Positions 1 to 12,828 of a DNA stretch of 64,000 nt are shown one piece after another. The stretch is from the NCBI GenBank assembly GCA_034509755.1, contig CM067541.1, positions 26,666,501-26,730,500 of the forward strand, written 5' to 3'. Source of the DNA: Anisodus tanguticus (taxonomy: Eukaryota; Streptophyta; Magnoliopsida; Solanales; Solanaceae). Position 1 is the first letter of the stretch. The number at the start of each line of letters is the position of its first letter. The position numbers and the translations under genes were made by a program. The notes beneath the pieces are model-generated. The model saw only the letters and a program-made list of their open reading frames with translations, was not told the origin of the DNA and did not search any database.

Positions 1-525
1 CGAATGGACGTATTTCCGAACGTTTCTGCATATTGCAAGAAACTAAAGGAATTGGCGGATCAACTCCGTAATGTTGGCGCACCGGTAACAAATAATCGTC
101 TAGTTCTACAGTTGGTTGCCGGTCTTTCGGAGGCCTATAATGGTGTTGGAACTCTCCTTCGCCAAAGCAACCCTCTTCCCGACTTTCATCAAGCCCGCTC
201 CATGCTGACGTTGGAAGAAGCCGGTTTGGCTAAAAAGGCGGCTACCAGAGGAAGCCTAGTTGTCATGATGGCATCATCTCCTAGTCCTTCGGGTTTTGTT
301 AATAATTCGGGCCAAAACCATAATAATGGTGGAGGCAAGAATAATCGCAAAAATAACAAAAACCGCGGGGGCAAACGAGGCGGTTCTGGTGGCGGTGATC
401 AACAAACCGGCGGTGGGTCCCATACGGGGTACAGTGGCCCACCACCACCGTGGGCCCAGCAGTGGGGCCAGTGGCAGTGGAACCCGCACCCTCCAGCAGT
501 TTCTGCCAGCGGCCAGTGGGATATT
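1..525 (+). pseudogene. Ty1-copia gag fragment (3' part), element runs off the left edge
   Basis: An open frame from the window edge to about 525 encodes the C-terminal half of a copia-type Gag (UBN2/Retrotran_gag family): a helical region containing SAYCKKLKELADQLRNVGAP, the NPLP...ARSMLTLEEAGLAKK segment, then a glycine/asparagine-rich basic tail and a tryptophan/proline-rich end. It is closely similar to the Gag of the copia at 35835-41100, which lies in the opposite orientation. Gag proteins package retrotransposon RNA in virus-like particles. The reading frame is intact here, but homology stops near 525 and the next bases belong to another copia in reverse orientation, so this is a truncated remnant. 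The start of the element is outside the window. Confidence 0.85.
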
Positions 526-534
526 TTATTTTGA

Positions 535-3180
535 GAAAAACCTTTAGCTACTAAAAGAGATTTATATTTATTTATAGAGCCATCAGGATCATGTTTCTTT
601 TTAAAAATTCATTTACAACCAATAGGTTTTGCACCAGGAGGTAAATCAGTCAAAATTCATGTATTATTTTGCATGATATAATTAATTTCAATTTATTGAC
701 TCTTTTCAAAATTTAGAGTCATAAGAAGATATAGCTTCAAAATAATTTTATGATTCATTATCAACAAGAAAAGTTTGAGAATCATTTCCATAAGAAAAAT
801 ATTCTTTCCTAGGCCCTTTGCTCCTTCTCAATTCCTCATTAAAGGTTAGCTCATTATTCTCATTATTTTTTCAACAAGTGCATGAGAAATTCTATCACAC
901 AGTGAAAAAATATGTTAAAAAAACTCTGCATTCTTTGTCTCAATTAATGTATTGCAATCAAGCACATCACCTTTCAAAACAAGAAATCTATATGCAACAC
1001 TATGTTCAACATATCCAATAAGCATGCAATCATCAGTTTTAGAACCTGTTTTTCTCTTTTTAGGTTTAGGCAAAAGAACTTTAGCAAGGCACCCCACACT
1101 TTTAAATATTTCAAATTATGTTTATAACATTTCCACAATTCATAAGGAGTTTTTCCAGTTCTTTTATGAGGAATTCTATTTTGTAAGTGACATGTAGATA
1201 ATATAGCTTCACCCCACAAATTATCAGGTGCATTAGAACTAACTAACATGGAGTTCATCATTTCTTTCAGTATTCTATTTTTTCTTTCAGCTACTCCATT
1301 AGACTCATGTGAATAAGGTGGAGTTATTTCATGAATAATACCTATTTAAAGATAAATATTCTCCACATCTGTCAGATCTAATTCTCTTAAGTTTTCTACT
1401 AAATTAATTTTCAACCTCAGTTTTATAAGAAATAAAGGAATTAAAAACATCATCTTTATTTCTAAGCAAGTACAACTTAGTAAATCTAACAAAATCATCA
1501 ATAAAAGTCACATAATATCTTTTACCACCTAGTTTGCTTTAAATCACCTAAATCAGTGTGATCAATGATAATAATTCAATTTCTCTATTTACTGAAAAAT
1601 ACGACTTTTTAGTAATTTAAACTTCAAAACATATTTCACTTGTCAAAATTATTTAAGTCTAAACCAGATATTAAATCAAGTGATTGCATTTTCTTTATAT
1701 ATATGGTATTAACATGTCCAAATCTAACATGGCACAAAGAAATAAACTCAATCATATACGCAGAAGTAGAAGCATTTTCACTGATATTACTAGAATTAAG
1801 CACAAATAGATCATGGTTACAAGATCCTTTGCCCACCAAAATAATATTTTTTGGTCAGTATGATCCCATCATTTTCAAAAGAAACTTTCACCCCAACTTT
1901 TTCTAATAATCCCACAGAAATCAAATTAATTTAGATATTAGGAACATGCAATACATCATTCAATGCTAGGATTTTACCAGATGTGAGTTTGAGAAGAACT
2001 TTTCCTTTCCCATCTTTTTCTTTATTTATTTGATTTTCTCCTATTTTGCCTTCTATATCTTATATAGACTTTTAGCGTATAATAATTACCAATACGAGGA
2101 CTATCAACTTCGCTTTCAACTTATAATAGAAAAAGAACTTGAATTGTCTTTGAGTCATCAAGATAAATAATTTCTTCTCATTCTTCAACTTGAGTGTATG
2201 ACACAAGATCATTTTTCTTTACACAAATGTGCCTAGTAGCACCAGAGTCTATCACCTAGTTTCTCACATTGGCCTCAATATTTATTTCTGAAATGACCGC
2301 AATAATTATATCACCCCTTTCAGCCAAAGGCTTAACGGAATTATCATTTCTCACAAATATTCTCTTGCATTGAGATGCATTTTTCATGAAGGTTTTATTA
2401 TTGGTTTTGAGCTTGCAACCATATCTATTTACATACCTGCATTTTGCATCATCGTATGACTAAGTTGTGGACGCATCACTGTATTTACATCTGGCAAGAT
2501 GACGGAAATGAGAGCAGCCAACACAACGCTAACATCGGTATTATCAATATTTTCATGAGTAATTGTACGTCCTAGTTTCTTAGATGGTTGGGAAACAAGG
2601 TAAAATCAGTATAATAATAACAATAATAATAAATATTATTTATTTAGCTAAGTAAAATAACAGTACTTGAAAAATAGAATATTACTACGATAATATATTT
2701 TTAGAGTAAATACACAAATTGACTTGAGTCGTGCTAGACACTGTCGTAAGAAACTATTTCAGCAATGTGAAATATTTTCTCAAAATTAAACAAGTCTTCC
2801 TCTAATATAAATTAGAGAATACATGAATCAACAATATTTAATTAACGTCAGCAAGTTTTAGAAAAATAAAGTTAAAAGACAATAAAAAAGACTAGTTAAA
2901 AAATAAAGAAAGCTTAAATTTAAGGGAGAGATAGAACGTGTAAGAAGCAAAGAAGAGAAAAGTATGTAAATTAATACATTCTGCTGAAGGATGAATGTCT
3001 ATTTATAAGCTAAATAAATGTGTATGCATGACACTTGTCTCTAAAAGTTTATGCAAATGCCACACACATTATTTTTATGACACTTATTCATAGTTGCCAA
3101 GTGACAAAATATTTGAAATACACTACAAGAATATTAAATATGCTGGTTCTAGTAATCCTAATCCTCTTAACTAGAAAATA
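535..3180 (-). mobile_element. Truncated Ty1-copia retrotransposon, minus strand
   Basis: Read on the minus strand this stretch runs from a probable 5' LTR (about 3180-2590) through protease, integrase and the start of reverse transcriptase, then ends abruptly at about 535 against the gag fragment of another element. RT downstream of its first segment, RNase H and the 3' LTR are missing. The right border is uncertain: I assign 2590-3180 to the LTR only because it is AT-rich, non-coding and has a minus-strand TATA-like sequence (TATAAATAG near 3000-3008). Confidence 0.7.
540..2560 (-). pseudogene. Copia pol remnant: protease, integrase, start of RT
   Basis: Translated pieces on the minus strand give, in order: a protease active site VIDSGATRHIC near 2255-2225, the GAG-pre-integrase motif with CHVRFGHVNT near 1720-1690, an integrase C-terminal part (about 1261-974) with the usual LWGEAIL...NRIPHKRTGKTPYE series, and the first RT residues near 640-545 (lysine-rich W-I-F-K-K-K followed by DPDGSINKYKSLLVAKG). 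The frame is broken by many stops and shifts, so no protein can be made. Copia pol makes the polyprotein that copies and inserts the element. Confidence 0.75.
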
Positions 3181-3195
3181 TATAGAGGATTATAC
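2590..3195. other. AT-rich non-coding stretch, probable degenerate copia LTR
   Basis: No gene is visible. The sequence is strongly AT-rich with a TATA-like box on the minus strand near 3000 and lies just upstream (minus sense) of the copia pol remnant, so it is most simply its 5' LTR and leader. I could not find a second copy in the window to prove the limits. Confidence 0.4.
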
Positions 3196-3955
3196 TTATG
3201 TTGATGAAATTTTTTTGAGCCTACCCGCCGATTTTAATATTAATTGAAAGGAGCAATTTGATGACGAAATAATGAATGAGGAAGAAGAAGTTGAATTAGA
3301 TAAAATACTCATCCAACTCAGACTGGAGCTCAGCCTCCTTCTGTACCTCCTACTACAGGGTAACCCTAGAAAAGAACGTAAAAAAATCACTTGTATGAAT
3401 TTTTTTGAACATGATAGGGATGTAGATGCAGCTATTTGTAGCCTTTGTAGAGTTAGATATCAACATGGATCTAGAGAAGGCACACGCTAGACAGGAAGGT
3501 TAAGTAGACACATGCGGGTTAATCACATGTCAGCATGGACAAAAGCTAGGATAGAAGCTGACCTAGAATCAGATCCTGCTATGACTAATTGTGCTACTGC
3601 TATTCTTAGTGGATCGGGGGCTTCTTATTTTTCCAATAATAATTAAACACTACGATTGGTGGTTTACTCTGTTTGTATGACAAAACCATGAATCACGAAA
3701 ATAGAGCAAAATGATCGTTATTTGTGCCTTATCTTTTAGTTTTTCTTATCACCTCGATATATTGGTAGAGTGTCTATCACTTCTGATATATGTTGTAGTC
3801 CTGATGACTATGATTATTTAACTGTTACATGTCATTGATAGAAATGTATCAATGATTATAAATTCGTTGATAAAAAAACACACTGGATCTTATATAGCTA
3901 TAACTGTTCTAGGAGTTGTACAATATTTTTGTCTTACTGACAAACATTCAACTAT

Positions 3956-6802
3956 TGTAACAACCCGATAGGTCATTTTGAGTTCTAGGTTCTTTTTACC
4001 TAAATGACCCATCTCGTAGCTCTAAAATGATATTTTTGACTTATATGGATTGGTGGAACAGTTTCCAATGCAATTGGGTGAGTTTCAGATCAAAATTAGC
4101 ATAAATGAAAGTTTCTAAGTTAAGGAAATGAAGATGTTTGATCAAATTTAACATCGGGGTTAAATGCATTTTTTTTAATCTTACATTGATTCCATTAGGT
4201 CCAAAATGCAATTTATGACTTCGTCGAGTTGTTGGTTTGGGTCCTGATATGTTTGGTGTGTTTTGGATCATTGGTTGAGAAACTAGTTAAAGTAAAGTTT
4301 AGAGTTGACCACGATGAACATTGGGTCAAGACGATCTCTTTTGAATATTTTGAGTGCGTGAGCAGGTCCGAAACGTGTTATATAACTAAAATGCATATTT
4401 GATTTGTGCCGAGAGGGTCTCTAATGAGTTTTGAGTGTCGATTATGAGATTGGAGAATTTCTGGTGTTCAATTGCTGATTTTCTTCTTCACGGTCGCGAG
4501 GAGGGTCTCATGATCGCGAAGAGTACTTGGGTCGCGATCACGAAGCTTTAAGCTGGGCCGGGTTGAGTTAGTCCTTCGCAGTCGCGGGGGAGGTCCCGCT
4601 CTCGCTAAGAAGGGATTGTTCCAGTGACTTAAAGTTTCCAAAACGATCTTGGACATTTCATTTTCATATTTGAAGCTTGGGATCACAGTTTGGAGAGATT
4701 TGGAGGGATTTTTCAAGATTCTTCGCAGGGATAAGATTTTAACCTTCATTTCATCATCATAACTTCAATTTGTATTTAATTTCATCATTAAAATTATGAT
4801 TTGGGATTAAAAATCCCTACGTTGAAAATATGATTTTTTTTAATTGAAAATCAAATTAATGTCGGATTTGGTTCATTTTTGGGTTGTAGACTTAATAAAA
4901 TCCAACAGGTTTATCGCTCTCAGGGGGTGCAGATTCATAATAGGCATATAGAAATTATTGTACGTCAAATAACATCAACCCTAGGCCATGGATATACTAA
5001 TTGTCGACTGAATTTACAATTTTTCCCTTCGTGACTAAGGATTGCGTTTTTGTGTGACTTTTTTAGTCCAAAATATTAGTATAGCAATATGAGTGTCCGA
5101 ACTCGTATTCTAAAAATCTATATTTGAACAGATTGAGATTATTTTGAGGCTCTACAATAGGGCAAGGCTTTGTTGTGAGCTTCGGACTCCAAATCAGGCA
5201 AGTTGAGACCTTACTTGACTCTATTTAAAGTACGTGGTTGGTCTAAATTAACTACTCCCCCGTCCCAATTTATGTGGCACCGTTTGACTTGGTACAAAGT
5301 TTAAGAAAGAAAGATTGACTTTTGAAATGTGTGGTCTAAAATAAACCTTAGACAATTGTGTGGCTATAAATCATTTCATTAAGGGTAAATGAGAAACTTT
5401 AAAGTTAAATTGTTTCTAATTATAGAAAGGTGATATTCCTTTTTAGACAGATTAAAAAGGAAATGGTGCCACATAAATTGAGACATGGGGGAGGGGATAA
5501 TAAATAGGGAGTAATGGGGAATTAATGCGGGTCTCGTACTTTTGAGGTGACAAGCACACGTATTAGGTACCGATAACATGCTTTTGGGAATGTGTATTGT
5601 ATTCGAGTAATTATGAATAGAGTCTTAATGTCATGCTTTGGACATTAGTTGATAGTTTAGTTGATTGTGTGATTTTGTGATTGGGGTCTGAAGCCCGTAT
5701 TTTGATGCTTCCATATTGAATGCCTGTCTAAATTATGATTGTGTGTTCTCATCACTCTATAATACTCGTCTAAAAGAGGAAAAAATGATAAAGATAGAAT
5801 CTTTTTACTTATTAGCCATGTTGCTTCTATTGTACATGTCATGTTCATGCTTTCATATGATATCTCATGCATATTGCACTTGAGGATATGTATGTGATGT
5901 CCGATGAAAAATGATTATGATTGGAGTAATGCGAATGGTAAGGAGTCGAATTGACTAAAGACAAGTAATATGAACCTAATTGGCTAATTACATGTAAATG
6001 TGAGCATAATTGGCTAAGTTATTGAGATTGGAGCCTAAAAGGCTAAGAATCGAATCAGAAATGACCCTAGATGGTGTGTGGACCTTGAGAGTCCCCCATG
6101 GATCACGTATTTCATATTACGGAGAGTGTGTATACTAGTGATGAAAAAGACTTGCAATTCATTGCATTGCATTCACATATCATCTCATTCCATGGATTCT
6201 TTATCGGATGACTTACTTGAATTGTTGATTGTATTGTACTCATTTTGCCTAAGTGACTATGTGAATATTATGAACTTGGAGGACTCTCTCACTCAGACTA
6301 GATGACTTATGATTATTGTAATGTTGTGTTAATCGAGGTTAAGTATGAAAGTGAGCAATCGAAAAGACCAACCCTCGTCACCATTTTAGTTTAGGGTTAG
6401 TCGACGATGTTGTTGAGTACACGTTGATTTCTCGTACTCACTCTACACTTGCTGCACCTTTTTCTGTGCAGATTCAGTTCCTAGCACGAGCAATGCTCGA
6501 GACCCTTCACCGTCCGTTGAGGAGTTGCTTTGAAGAATTTGGGGTGAGCTATTGGCTGATCCGTGGCACTGGATTCTGCTTCTAATTCTAGATGTTATTT
6601 TCCTAGTGACGCCAAGTTTTGAGATTTGTAGTACTTATTATGTATTGTTGGTATTATTATGAGACTTATTATGACTTGAAAATCAATTTTATTTAATTAT
6701 TTTCGCATGTTATACTCGAATGAATAATATAATCGATTGTGGATGATTCGCCTATGGGATGGAGATAGATTCCTTCACGGCTTTGAAAAATGAATCATGA
6801 CA
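3956..6802 (+). mobile_element. Solo LTR, Ty3-gypsy type, 2,847 bp, TSD ACTAT
   Basis: It starts TGTAACAACCCG and ends ATCATGACA (5'-TG...CA-3') and is flanked by a perfect 5-bp target duplication ACTAT at 3951-3955 and 6803-6807. No gag or pol is inside. Length, the TGTAACAACCC start, and the GC-richer block near 4480-4620 fit large gypsy (Tekay/Del-like) LTRs of Solanaceae; lineage and orientation are inferred. It sits exactly inside a hAT transposase frame, which independently proves its limits. Confidence 0.85.
5255..5511. mobile_element. Stowaway-type MITE nested in the solo LTR
   Basis: A 257-bp element with inverted ends (CTCCCCCGTCCCAATTTATG on the left; the mirror of a closely similar sequence on the right, about 5463-5511) and TA dinucleotides at 5253-5254 and 5512-5513. 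The CTCCCTCCGTCCCA-type end and TA duplication are typical of plant Tc1/mariner Stowaway MITEs. It has no coding capacity. Confidence 0.85.
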
Positions 6803-7170
6803 ACTATCATATTAGGTGATGCTTCTGTTAATACCACTGCAACCTCTGGTTTAAAAGCTGGATTGTGCCCACTTATAAACCATTGCTTCTATATTAGATG
6901 TGTGTCAAATTTTCAATTTGGTTGTAAAAGATGGTTGTGATTTATTTGTCGCTTATCTTGCTAAAAACAATATGCTTGTTGCTTCATTTTTCATTTCCAA
7001 AAAATAAGTAGAATTCAAGAGTTTAAAGAGCGATGTATTTATTGTAGTATTAAATATAAAAAAATTCCAAAAGAAATTTGTACTATGTGGAATTCTTCAT
7101 ACGAAATGCTAAAAGTTATTTATGACTACCGGGTGCTTATAACAGTGGTATTTAATGCACAATTTTTAGT

Positions 7171-7908
7171 GCTTAAATATTTAAATTAATATAATTTTAA
7201 CAATAATCCCACTAAGGCTCCCATCCCATCGCACGAGTTAAGTGACATTGGACGGGACTAGGGTTTCGTCTCTCCTATCCCGTCGCATTAACGTCTCAGT
7301 CCCTCCTATCCTATTAAGTGTGTCTTCCGTCCTATCACATCCCACTTAAATCGTCATGTTCCGTTCCGTTGGACAACCTTATCCAAGAAAATATTTTAAT
7401 GATAAAAATATATATTCATTTAATATTTTTATTATAAATAATGTATTAAAGTATCAAAATAATTGATCAAAATTTTTAAACCTATTATGGTAATCTTAGA
7501 GGTTCTATTTATATAACTAGGCAATGATAGCCCATGCCAGCACAGGCCAATATTATAAGAGTTGAAGGTACTATTTCTAATTTAGACTTTGAATTGATGT
7601 TAAATTTCAGGAAAGAGAAATTGATGTATCTAAACGATTATTTAATCAGATATATAATAATAGTAGGATAGTATTTACATGAATTTTGGAACAAAATACC
7701 ACTCATACATGTGGTATATGCTCCCTATACCAATGAGACATCACACTATTGGATGCTAAAGCGCAACATATTTCATGTGTATGGAGGTAGTATTTACATT
7801 TATACCAACTTTACATATTAACAAAGAGATACATAAGCTACTGGTAAGTAAAATTAAGTTCTAATATGGAAGAAAACCATAAATAACAACTAACTTGTCC
7901 ACAAATAT
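7171..7908. other. Non-coding stretch between hAT remnant and copia
   Basis: No gene seen. The segment at about 7205-7385 is a GC-alternating run (repeated CCCATCCCATCGC/TCCTATCCCGTCGC-like units) ending in GGACAACCTTATCC, the style of hAT subterminal regions, so it may be the degenerate end of the hAT element before it. The remainder is AT-rich. Confidence 0.35.
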
Positions 7909-8789
7909 TGTAGGGGTAGTTGGTGTCAGAAAGATTAAACAGAACAAAAGTTGAGTCGAGAGATGACTCTCTATCTTTAAAATAAAATTGCTCAATATAT
8001 ATGCTTTTACCGTAATTGACAATAGTCTCCCAAGATAAAACAACAACAATCAACAATACAAAGAAAATAATGTTGATTCTAGCGAAGAAAATAAGGTTGA
8101 TTCTAGCGAAGAAAATAAATATAGAATAGACTGCTGAAGAGGAGAGGATCTGTGTGTGTTTCTGTATTTTCGAATTGAATAGAAAGGTTTAATTTATAGG
8201 AAAGAGGAGGGCGTTTCTGACTGTTGAAGTCAGATTAGTTGCAACGTTTCAGAGTCGTTGCAACGTTTGGTTATCTCCGAAACTTTCAGGATCAAAATGT
8301 AAATAGGAAACATTTCAGAGACCAAAAAGAAAATTCTGGAAGACAGCCCACAACCCACAGCCCGTGACCCAAGCCCGATCCGGACCGGACGGGCGGGCGG
8401 GCGACGGTGGCGCGCGTGTAGGGCTTAGCCCCGAACCTAAGCTCACCTAGGTCCTCCCTCTTCTTAACACATGGGTTACCTCTTGGGGTTCCAAACCCTT
8501 ACTCAAAACTAGAGTTTATATAGTGCTTAATCCTTCCATTTTCTACCTATGTGGGAGATTTGTTATTTTACCAAAACAATCCATCTATTCATATCTCAAA
8601 CACCTTACATTTTGTACCAATATATCTTTCATTTCTTAACGAAATTTGACGATACTTGACACTAGTATCATCTACTCATTTAGTAGATTAGGCATGTGCG
8701 AAGAAATGATGTTTCCGACATGCTGGGCCCGCGTGTTTAAGTCACTAAAGACGGAAAAAACACAATCTCATATAGTTAAATTTCCAACA
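7909..8789 (-). repeat. 3' LTR of copia 7909-14531 (881 bp)
   Basis: Aligns by eye to 13760-14531 over its whole length. It is longer than its partner because of a local duplication near 8069-8120 (AAGGTTGATTCTAGCGAAG occurs twice) and a GC-rich insertion/expansion at about 8345-8425. The many differences between the LTRs make this one of the older complete elements here. Confidence 0.85.
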
Positions 8790-9375
8790 ATCCCCTCTTG
8801 AAAGAGAATTGGTGCACACAGGGTGCCAAAGTTCAGCAATCTTTCAACGGAAAGATATTGCATCAGGAAAGGTAGCTTTCGACTTTGAGCCTTCCTTAGT
8901 CGATTACCATCGGATTTACTTACTGCGCGGTGAACGTGATGTCTTGAACTGTCAGTGTTTAATGTAAACCAAGACAATGATATCAACACACTAACTCCCC
9001 TTATTCATTTCTTCTTATAGTTTTGTCCTTTGTGGCCATGGACAACTTCTTGAATTCTTAAGTGCGTACTTTTGAAGCTGTCTGTCTTCGCACTTAAATA
9101 GGTGATATCCTATAAGGTATCCTTCTATACCCCACTCGCAAGTGTTAGGAATCATTAATTTTTTTTAGAAACTTATCCTTTACCCATTATGCAGGTAACA
9201 CTTAATGTCTATCGCGGGAACAACTTTGGAATTATATTTCTTTAAAGAGTAATAATCCGAAGTGCTCTTACTTCAAGTGAAGCGCTAAAACTGAACCTCT
9301 ACAGTTTAGTTGTCCTATTGAACCAAATTCTTGGGATCTCCAGTCTGTAAGGTTGGGTTACCACCATAAAGATAC

Positions 9376-12300
9376 TTATTGTTTGGATTTTAAGCCCATT
9401 CCCCTAAACAAACAGAGTATTTGATCTTTGGATAGACCTTTAGTTAATGGATCCTCTATATTATCCTTTGATTTAACGTAATCAATGAAAATGACACCCG
9501 TGGTGATCAACTGCCTAACGGTCTTATGTCTCCGACGAATATGTCTAGACTTGTCGTTGTACATACTGTTATGTGCCCTTCCTAAAGCCGATTGGCGATC
9601 ACAATGAATCATCACCGAAGGTACGGGTTTATCCCAATAAGGGATATCCTCTAAGAAGTCGTGAAGCCATTCTACTTCTTCTCCTGCTTTATCCAAAGCA
9701 ATAAATTCTGATTCCATCGTGGATCGGGCGATGCATGTTTTCTTAGAGGACTTCAAGACACAACCCCACCACCAATTGTGAGAACATACCCACTAGTGGA
9801 TTTGGTGTTATTTATGTTCGATATCCAGTTAGTGGATCCTTTATATTATCCTTTGATTTAACGTAATCAATGAAAATGACACCCGTGGTGATCAACTGCC
9901 TAACAGTCTTATGTCTCCGACGAATATGTCTAGACTTGTCGTTGTACATACTATTTTGTGCCATTCCTAAAGCTGATTGGCGGTTACAGTGAATCATCAC
10001 CGAAGGTACGGGTTTATCCCAATAAGGGATATCCTCTAAGAAGTCGTGAATCCATTCTACTTCTTCTCCGACTTTATCCAAAGCAATAAATTCTGATTCC
10101 ATCGTGGATCAAGCGATGCATGTTTTCTTAGAGGACTTCAAGACACAACCCCACCACCAATTGTGAGAACATACCCACTAGTGGATTTGGTGTTCTTTAT
10201 GTTCGATATCCAGTTTGCATCACTGTATCCTTCCAATACAGATATATATCTTGAATAATGTAATCCGTAAGTCTGTGAATATTTCAGATATCGTAGTATC
10301 CGATTTAACGCCTTCCAATGATCATTTCTAAGAGTACTAGTAAACCTAGCCAACTTATTGACTGGATAAGTGATATCGGGTCGGATGCAGTTTGTAATGT
10401 ACATTAAACTATCAATGACCTGCGCATATCGCTCTTAGGATACGGGTGCACCACGATTATTATCAATTCTATGATTCATATCCATTGGTGACTTCATAGG
10501 GGAACTGTCAAATACATCAAATTTCTTCAAAACATCTTCAATGTAATGAGATTGAGATAAGACTAGTCCGTCAGATGTCTTAGAAATCTTAATTCCTAAG
10601 ATTACATCTGCAATACCCATATCCTTCATGTCGAAACATTGTTTCAACATATTCTTGGTTTGCATGATTATGTTTAGACTACTTCCGGTGATGAGGATGT
10701 CATCTACGTAAAGACATATCATGACAAATGAGTCAGAGTTCCCTTTTATATAGATACATTTATCACATTCATTTATGGAGAAACCATTTGAGTCTGTATA
10801 GAAACTTAACAAGTCGACATACTTTCTTTTATTGTCCTCGAATTACATACCCCTCGGGCTGTCTTAATATCCATTTGATGTATCTCAAGGTCACACAAAG
10901 CTGCTATGGCTATGAATACCCTTATGGACGTTAATCTAGACACAATGGAGTATGTGTCGAAGTAATCGAGGCCTTCCTTTTGTATGTAGCCTTTTACTAC
11001 TAATCTGACCTTATATTTGTCAATAGTTCCATCTGCTTTGTACTTTCTTTTGAGTATCCACTTGCAACTTAAAGGTTTGCTTTCCGGAGGAAGGTCAACC
11101 ATTTCTCAAGTATGGTTCTACATGATGAAATCTATTTCGCTTTCTATAGCATTTTTCCAAAGTGGTGCTTCTAGAGTTGACAATGCTTCTTTAATTGTCC
11201 TCAGTTCATTTTTAACCATGTAGGTTATAAAATCTGGACCAAAGGTTTTGTCCTTTTTGGCCATTTTGCTCCGTCTTGGTTCAACCTCTGAAACCCCTAA
11301 GTTTTGTAGATCTGAAATATTAAGTTCCGGATAGTTAGCAACTTTTGAGTCCTGTAGATCTGAAACGTCTAGTTCTGGATAATTAGAAACTCCCGGGTCT
11401 TGTTGATTTTGAACATTTTGTTCATAACTTCGTTTACGCAAAATTAACTCTTTTTCTTTTCGAGGAAAGATATGTTCAAAGAATTCAGCATTCCTTGATT
11501 CCATGATCGTACCGTCGTGGATATCAGGTATCTCTGACTTATACACTAAGAAGCGATAAGCACTACTGTTATTTGCATATCAGATAAATATGCAATCTAC
11601 AATCTTAGGTCCAATTCTGACCTTTTTGGTTTAGGTACTTCAACCTTTGCCAAACAGCCCACACTTTCAAATATTTGTAAGTGGGTTTCTTTTCTTTTCA
11701 TGATTCATATGGAGTTTTATCCTTACGTTTATGCGGAACTCTATTGAGAATTGTATAGCAGTAAGAATCGTTTTGCCCCACATGTTTTGGGCTAAACCGG
11801 AATTGATAAGTAAACCATTCATCATTTCCTTTAACGTATGATTTTTCCGCTCGACAATACCGTTAGACTGAGGCGAGTAAGGAGCGGTCGTTTGATGAAC
11901 AATGCCGAATTGAACATAGTATTCTTCAAACGGTGCTACGTATTCTCCCCTCTATCACTACGAATTGCCTTAATCTGTAGGTTTAGTTGGTTTTCAACTT
12001 CTGCTTTGTAACGTTTAAATGCGTCAAACGCTTCATCTTTACTTTTCAACAAGTAAACATAACAATACCTTGTACTATCATCAATGAAAGTCACAAAGTA
12101 CTTGTTCCCCTTCTAGTTTGCATAAATTTTAAATCACATATGTCGGTGTGAATAAGTTCTAGAGTAGCGGTGCTTCTTTCGACTGAATGGAAATATGATT
12201 TGGTTAATTTTTCCTCTACGCACACCTCACATTTATGTTGAGGGTTTATGTCGAAGAAAGGAAACAATTCCAACTTAACTAACTTTTGAATGAATTTGTA

Positions 12301-12828
12301 GTTAACGTGTCCTAATCTATGATGCCATAAATTAGAGGATTCAAGCAAGTATGTAGAAGGCTTTATTTCATTAGATGAACGGATTACAGACATAGTATTC
12401 ATTTTGAAGAGGTCATCACACGTGAAGCCCCTTCCTACAAATATACCATTTTTAGTTATTACAAATTTGTTGGACTCAAAAACTAGTCTAAAGCCAGCCT
12501 TGACCAGCAGTGGCCCTGAAACCAAGTTCTTGCGGATGTCAGGGACGTGCATCACTTCCTTCAGAGTAAGCTCTTTGCCTGAAGTCATTTTGAGGACAAC
12601 CTTTCCAACCCATTGCACTTCAGAGGTAGCATCGTTGCCCATGAATAGATTTTTGCCCAAGATTGGGGCGTAAGAGGAGATTGCACTCTTGTAAGAGCAG
12701 ATGTGATGAGTTGCACCCGTGTCTATCCACCATTTCTTTAGATTCTCCACCAGATTTGCCTCCAGTACTACAGCCAAGAAATCCACAATCATGTCGCCAA
12801 GGTTTGAAGGATCATCCTTGTCTTGCAC
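9376..12828 (-). pseudogene. Copia pol pseudogene: protease, integrase, RT, RNase H
   Basis: Minus-strand order: protease WIDTGATHHIC at about 12725-12695; GAG-pre-integrase LWHHRLGHVNY near 12340 with the C-x2-C of the zinc site; integrase core badly decayed to about 11550; a linker with an internal repeat (NYPELDVSDLQ/NYPELNISDLQ, 11118-11546); RT beginning SCKWILKRKYKADG at about 11070; and RT palm YVDDILITGSS near 10700. Right after HQMDIKTA (about 10880) the normal RT sequence is missing, so a deletion has removed the segment between the first catalytic aspartate and the FxxDxx...DKCIYIK region. RNase H follows from 10404 and its C-terminal half is present twice. Frameshifts and stops occur throughout. 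Confidence 0.85.
9445..10214 (-). repeat. Tandem duplication, 385-bp unit, in the copia RNase H
   Basis: Positions 9445-9829 and 9830-10214 are two head-to-tail copies with a constant offset of 385 bases, differing at roughly ten sites. Each codes for the same RNase H C-terminal block (MESEFIALDK...KSRHIRRRHKTVRQLI...VKSKDNI). Unit length is not a multiple of three (385 = 3x128+1), so the copies are in different frames and the duplication is itself disruptive. Confidence 0.9.

Larger units (their letters stand above)
3270..7170 (+). pseudogene. hAT-family transposase pseudogene with BED zinc finger, split by a solo LTR
   Basis: Pieces of a hAT (RICESLEEPER/DAYSLEEPER-like) transposase lie on the plus strand. 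About 3270-3490 has an acidic leader and then a BED-type zinc finger, CSLC followed by LSRHMRVNH (3425-3530). About 3790-3955 carries the region with YLTVTCH and SYIAITVLGVVQYFCL. After the inserted LTR (3956-6802) homology resumes at 6803 with LGDASVNTTATSGLK and, near 7080-7130, the motif IPKEICTMWNSSYEML, which corresponds to the hAT TRWNSTYEML block. Removing the LTR plus one copy of its 5-bp duplication brings the two halves into one frame. Several stops (for example after EGTR at 3488 and at about 3838) show the gene was dead. The C-terminal dimerisation domain was not found. Confidence 0.75.
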
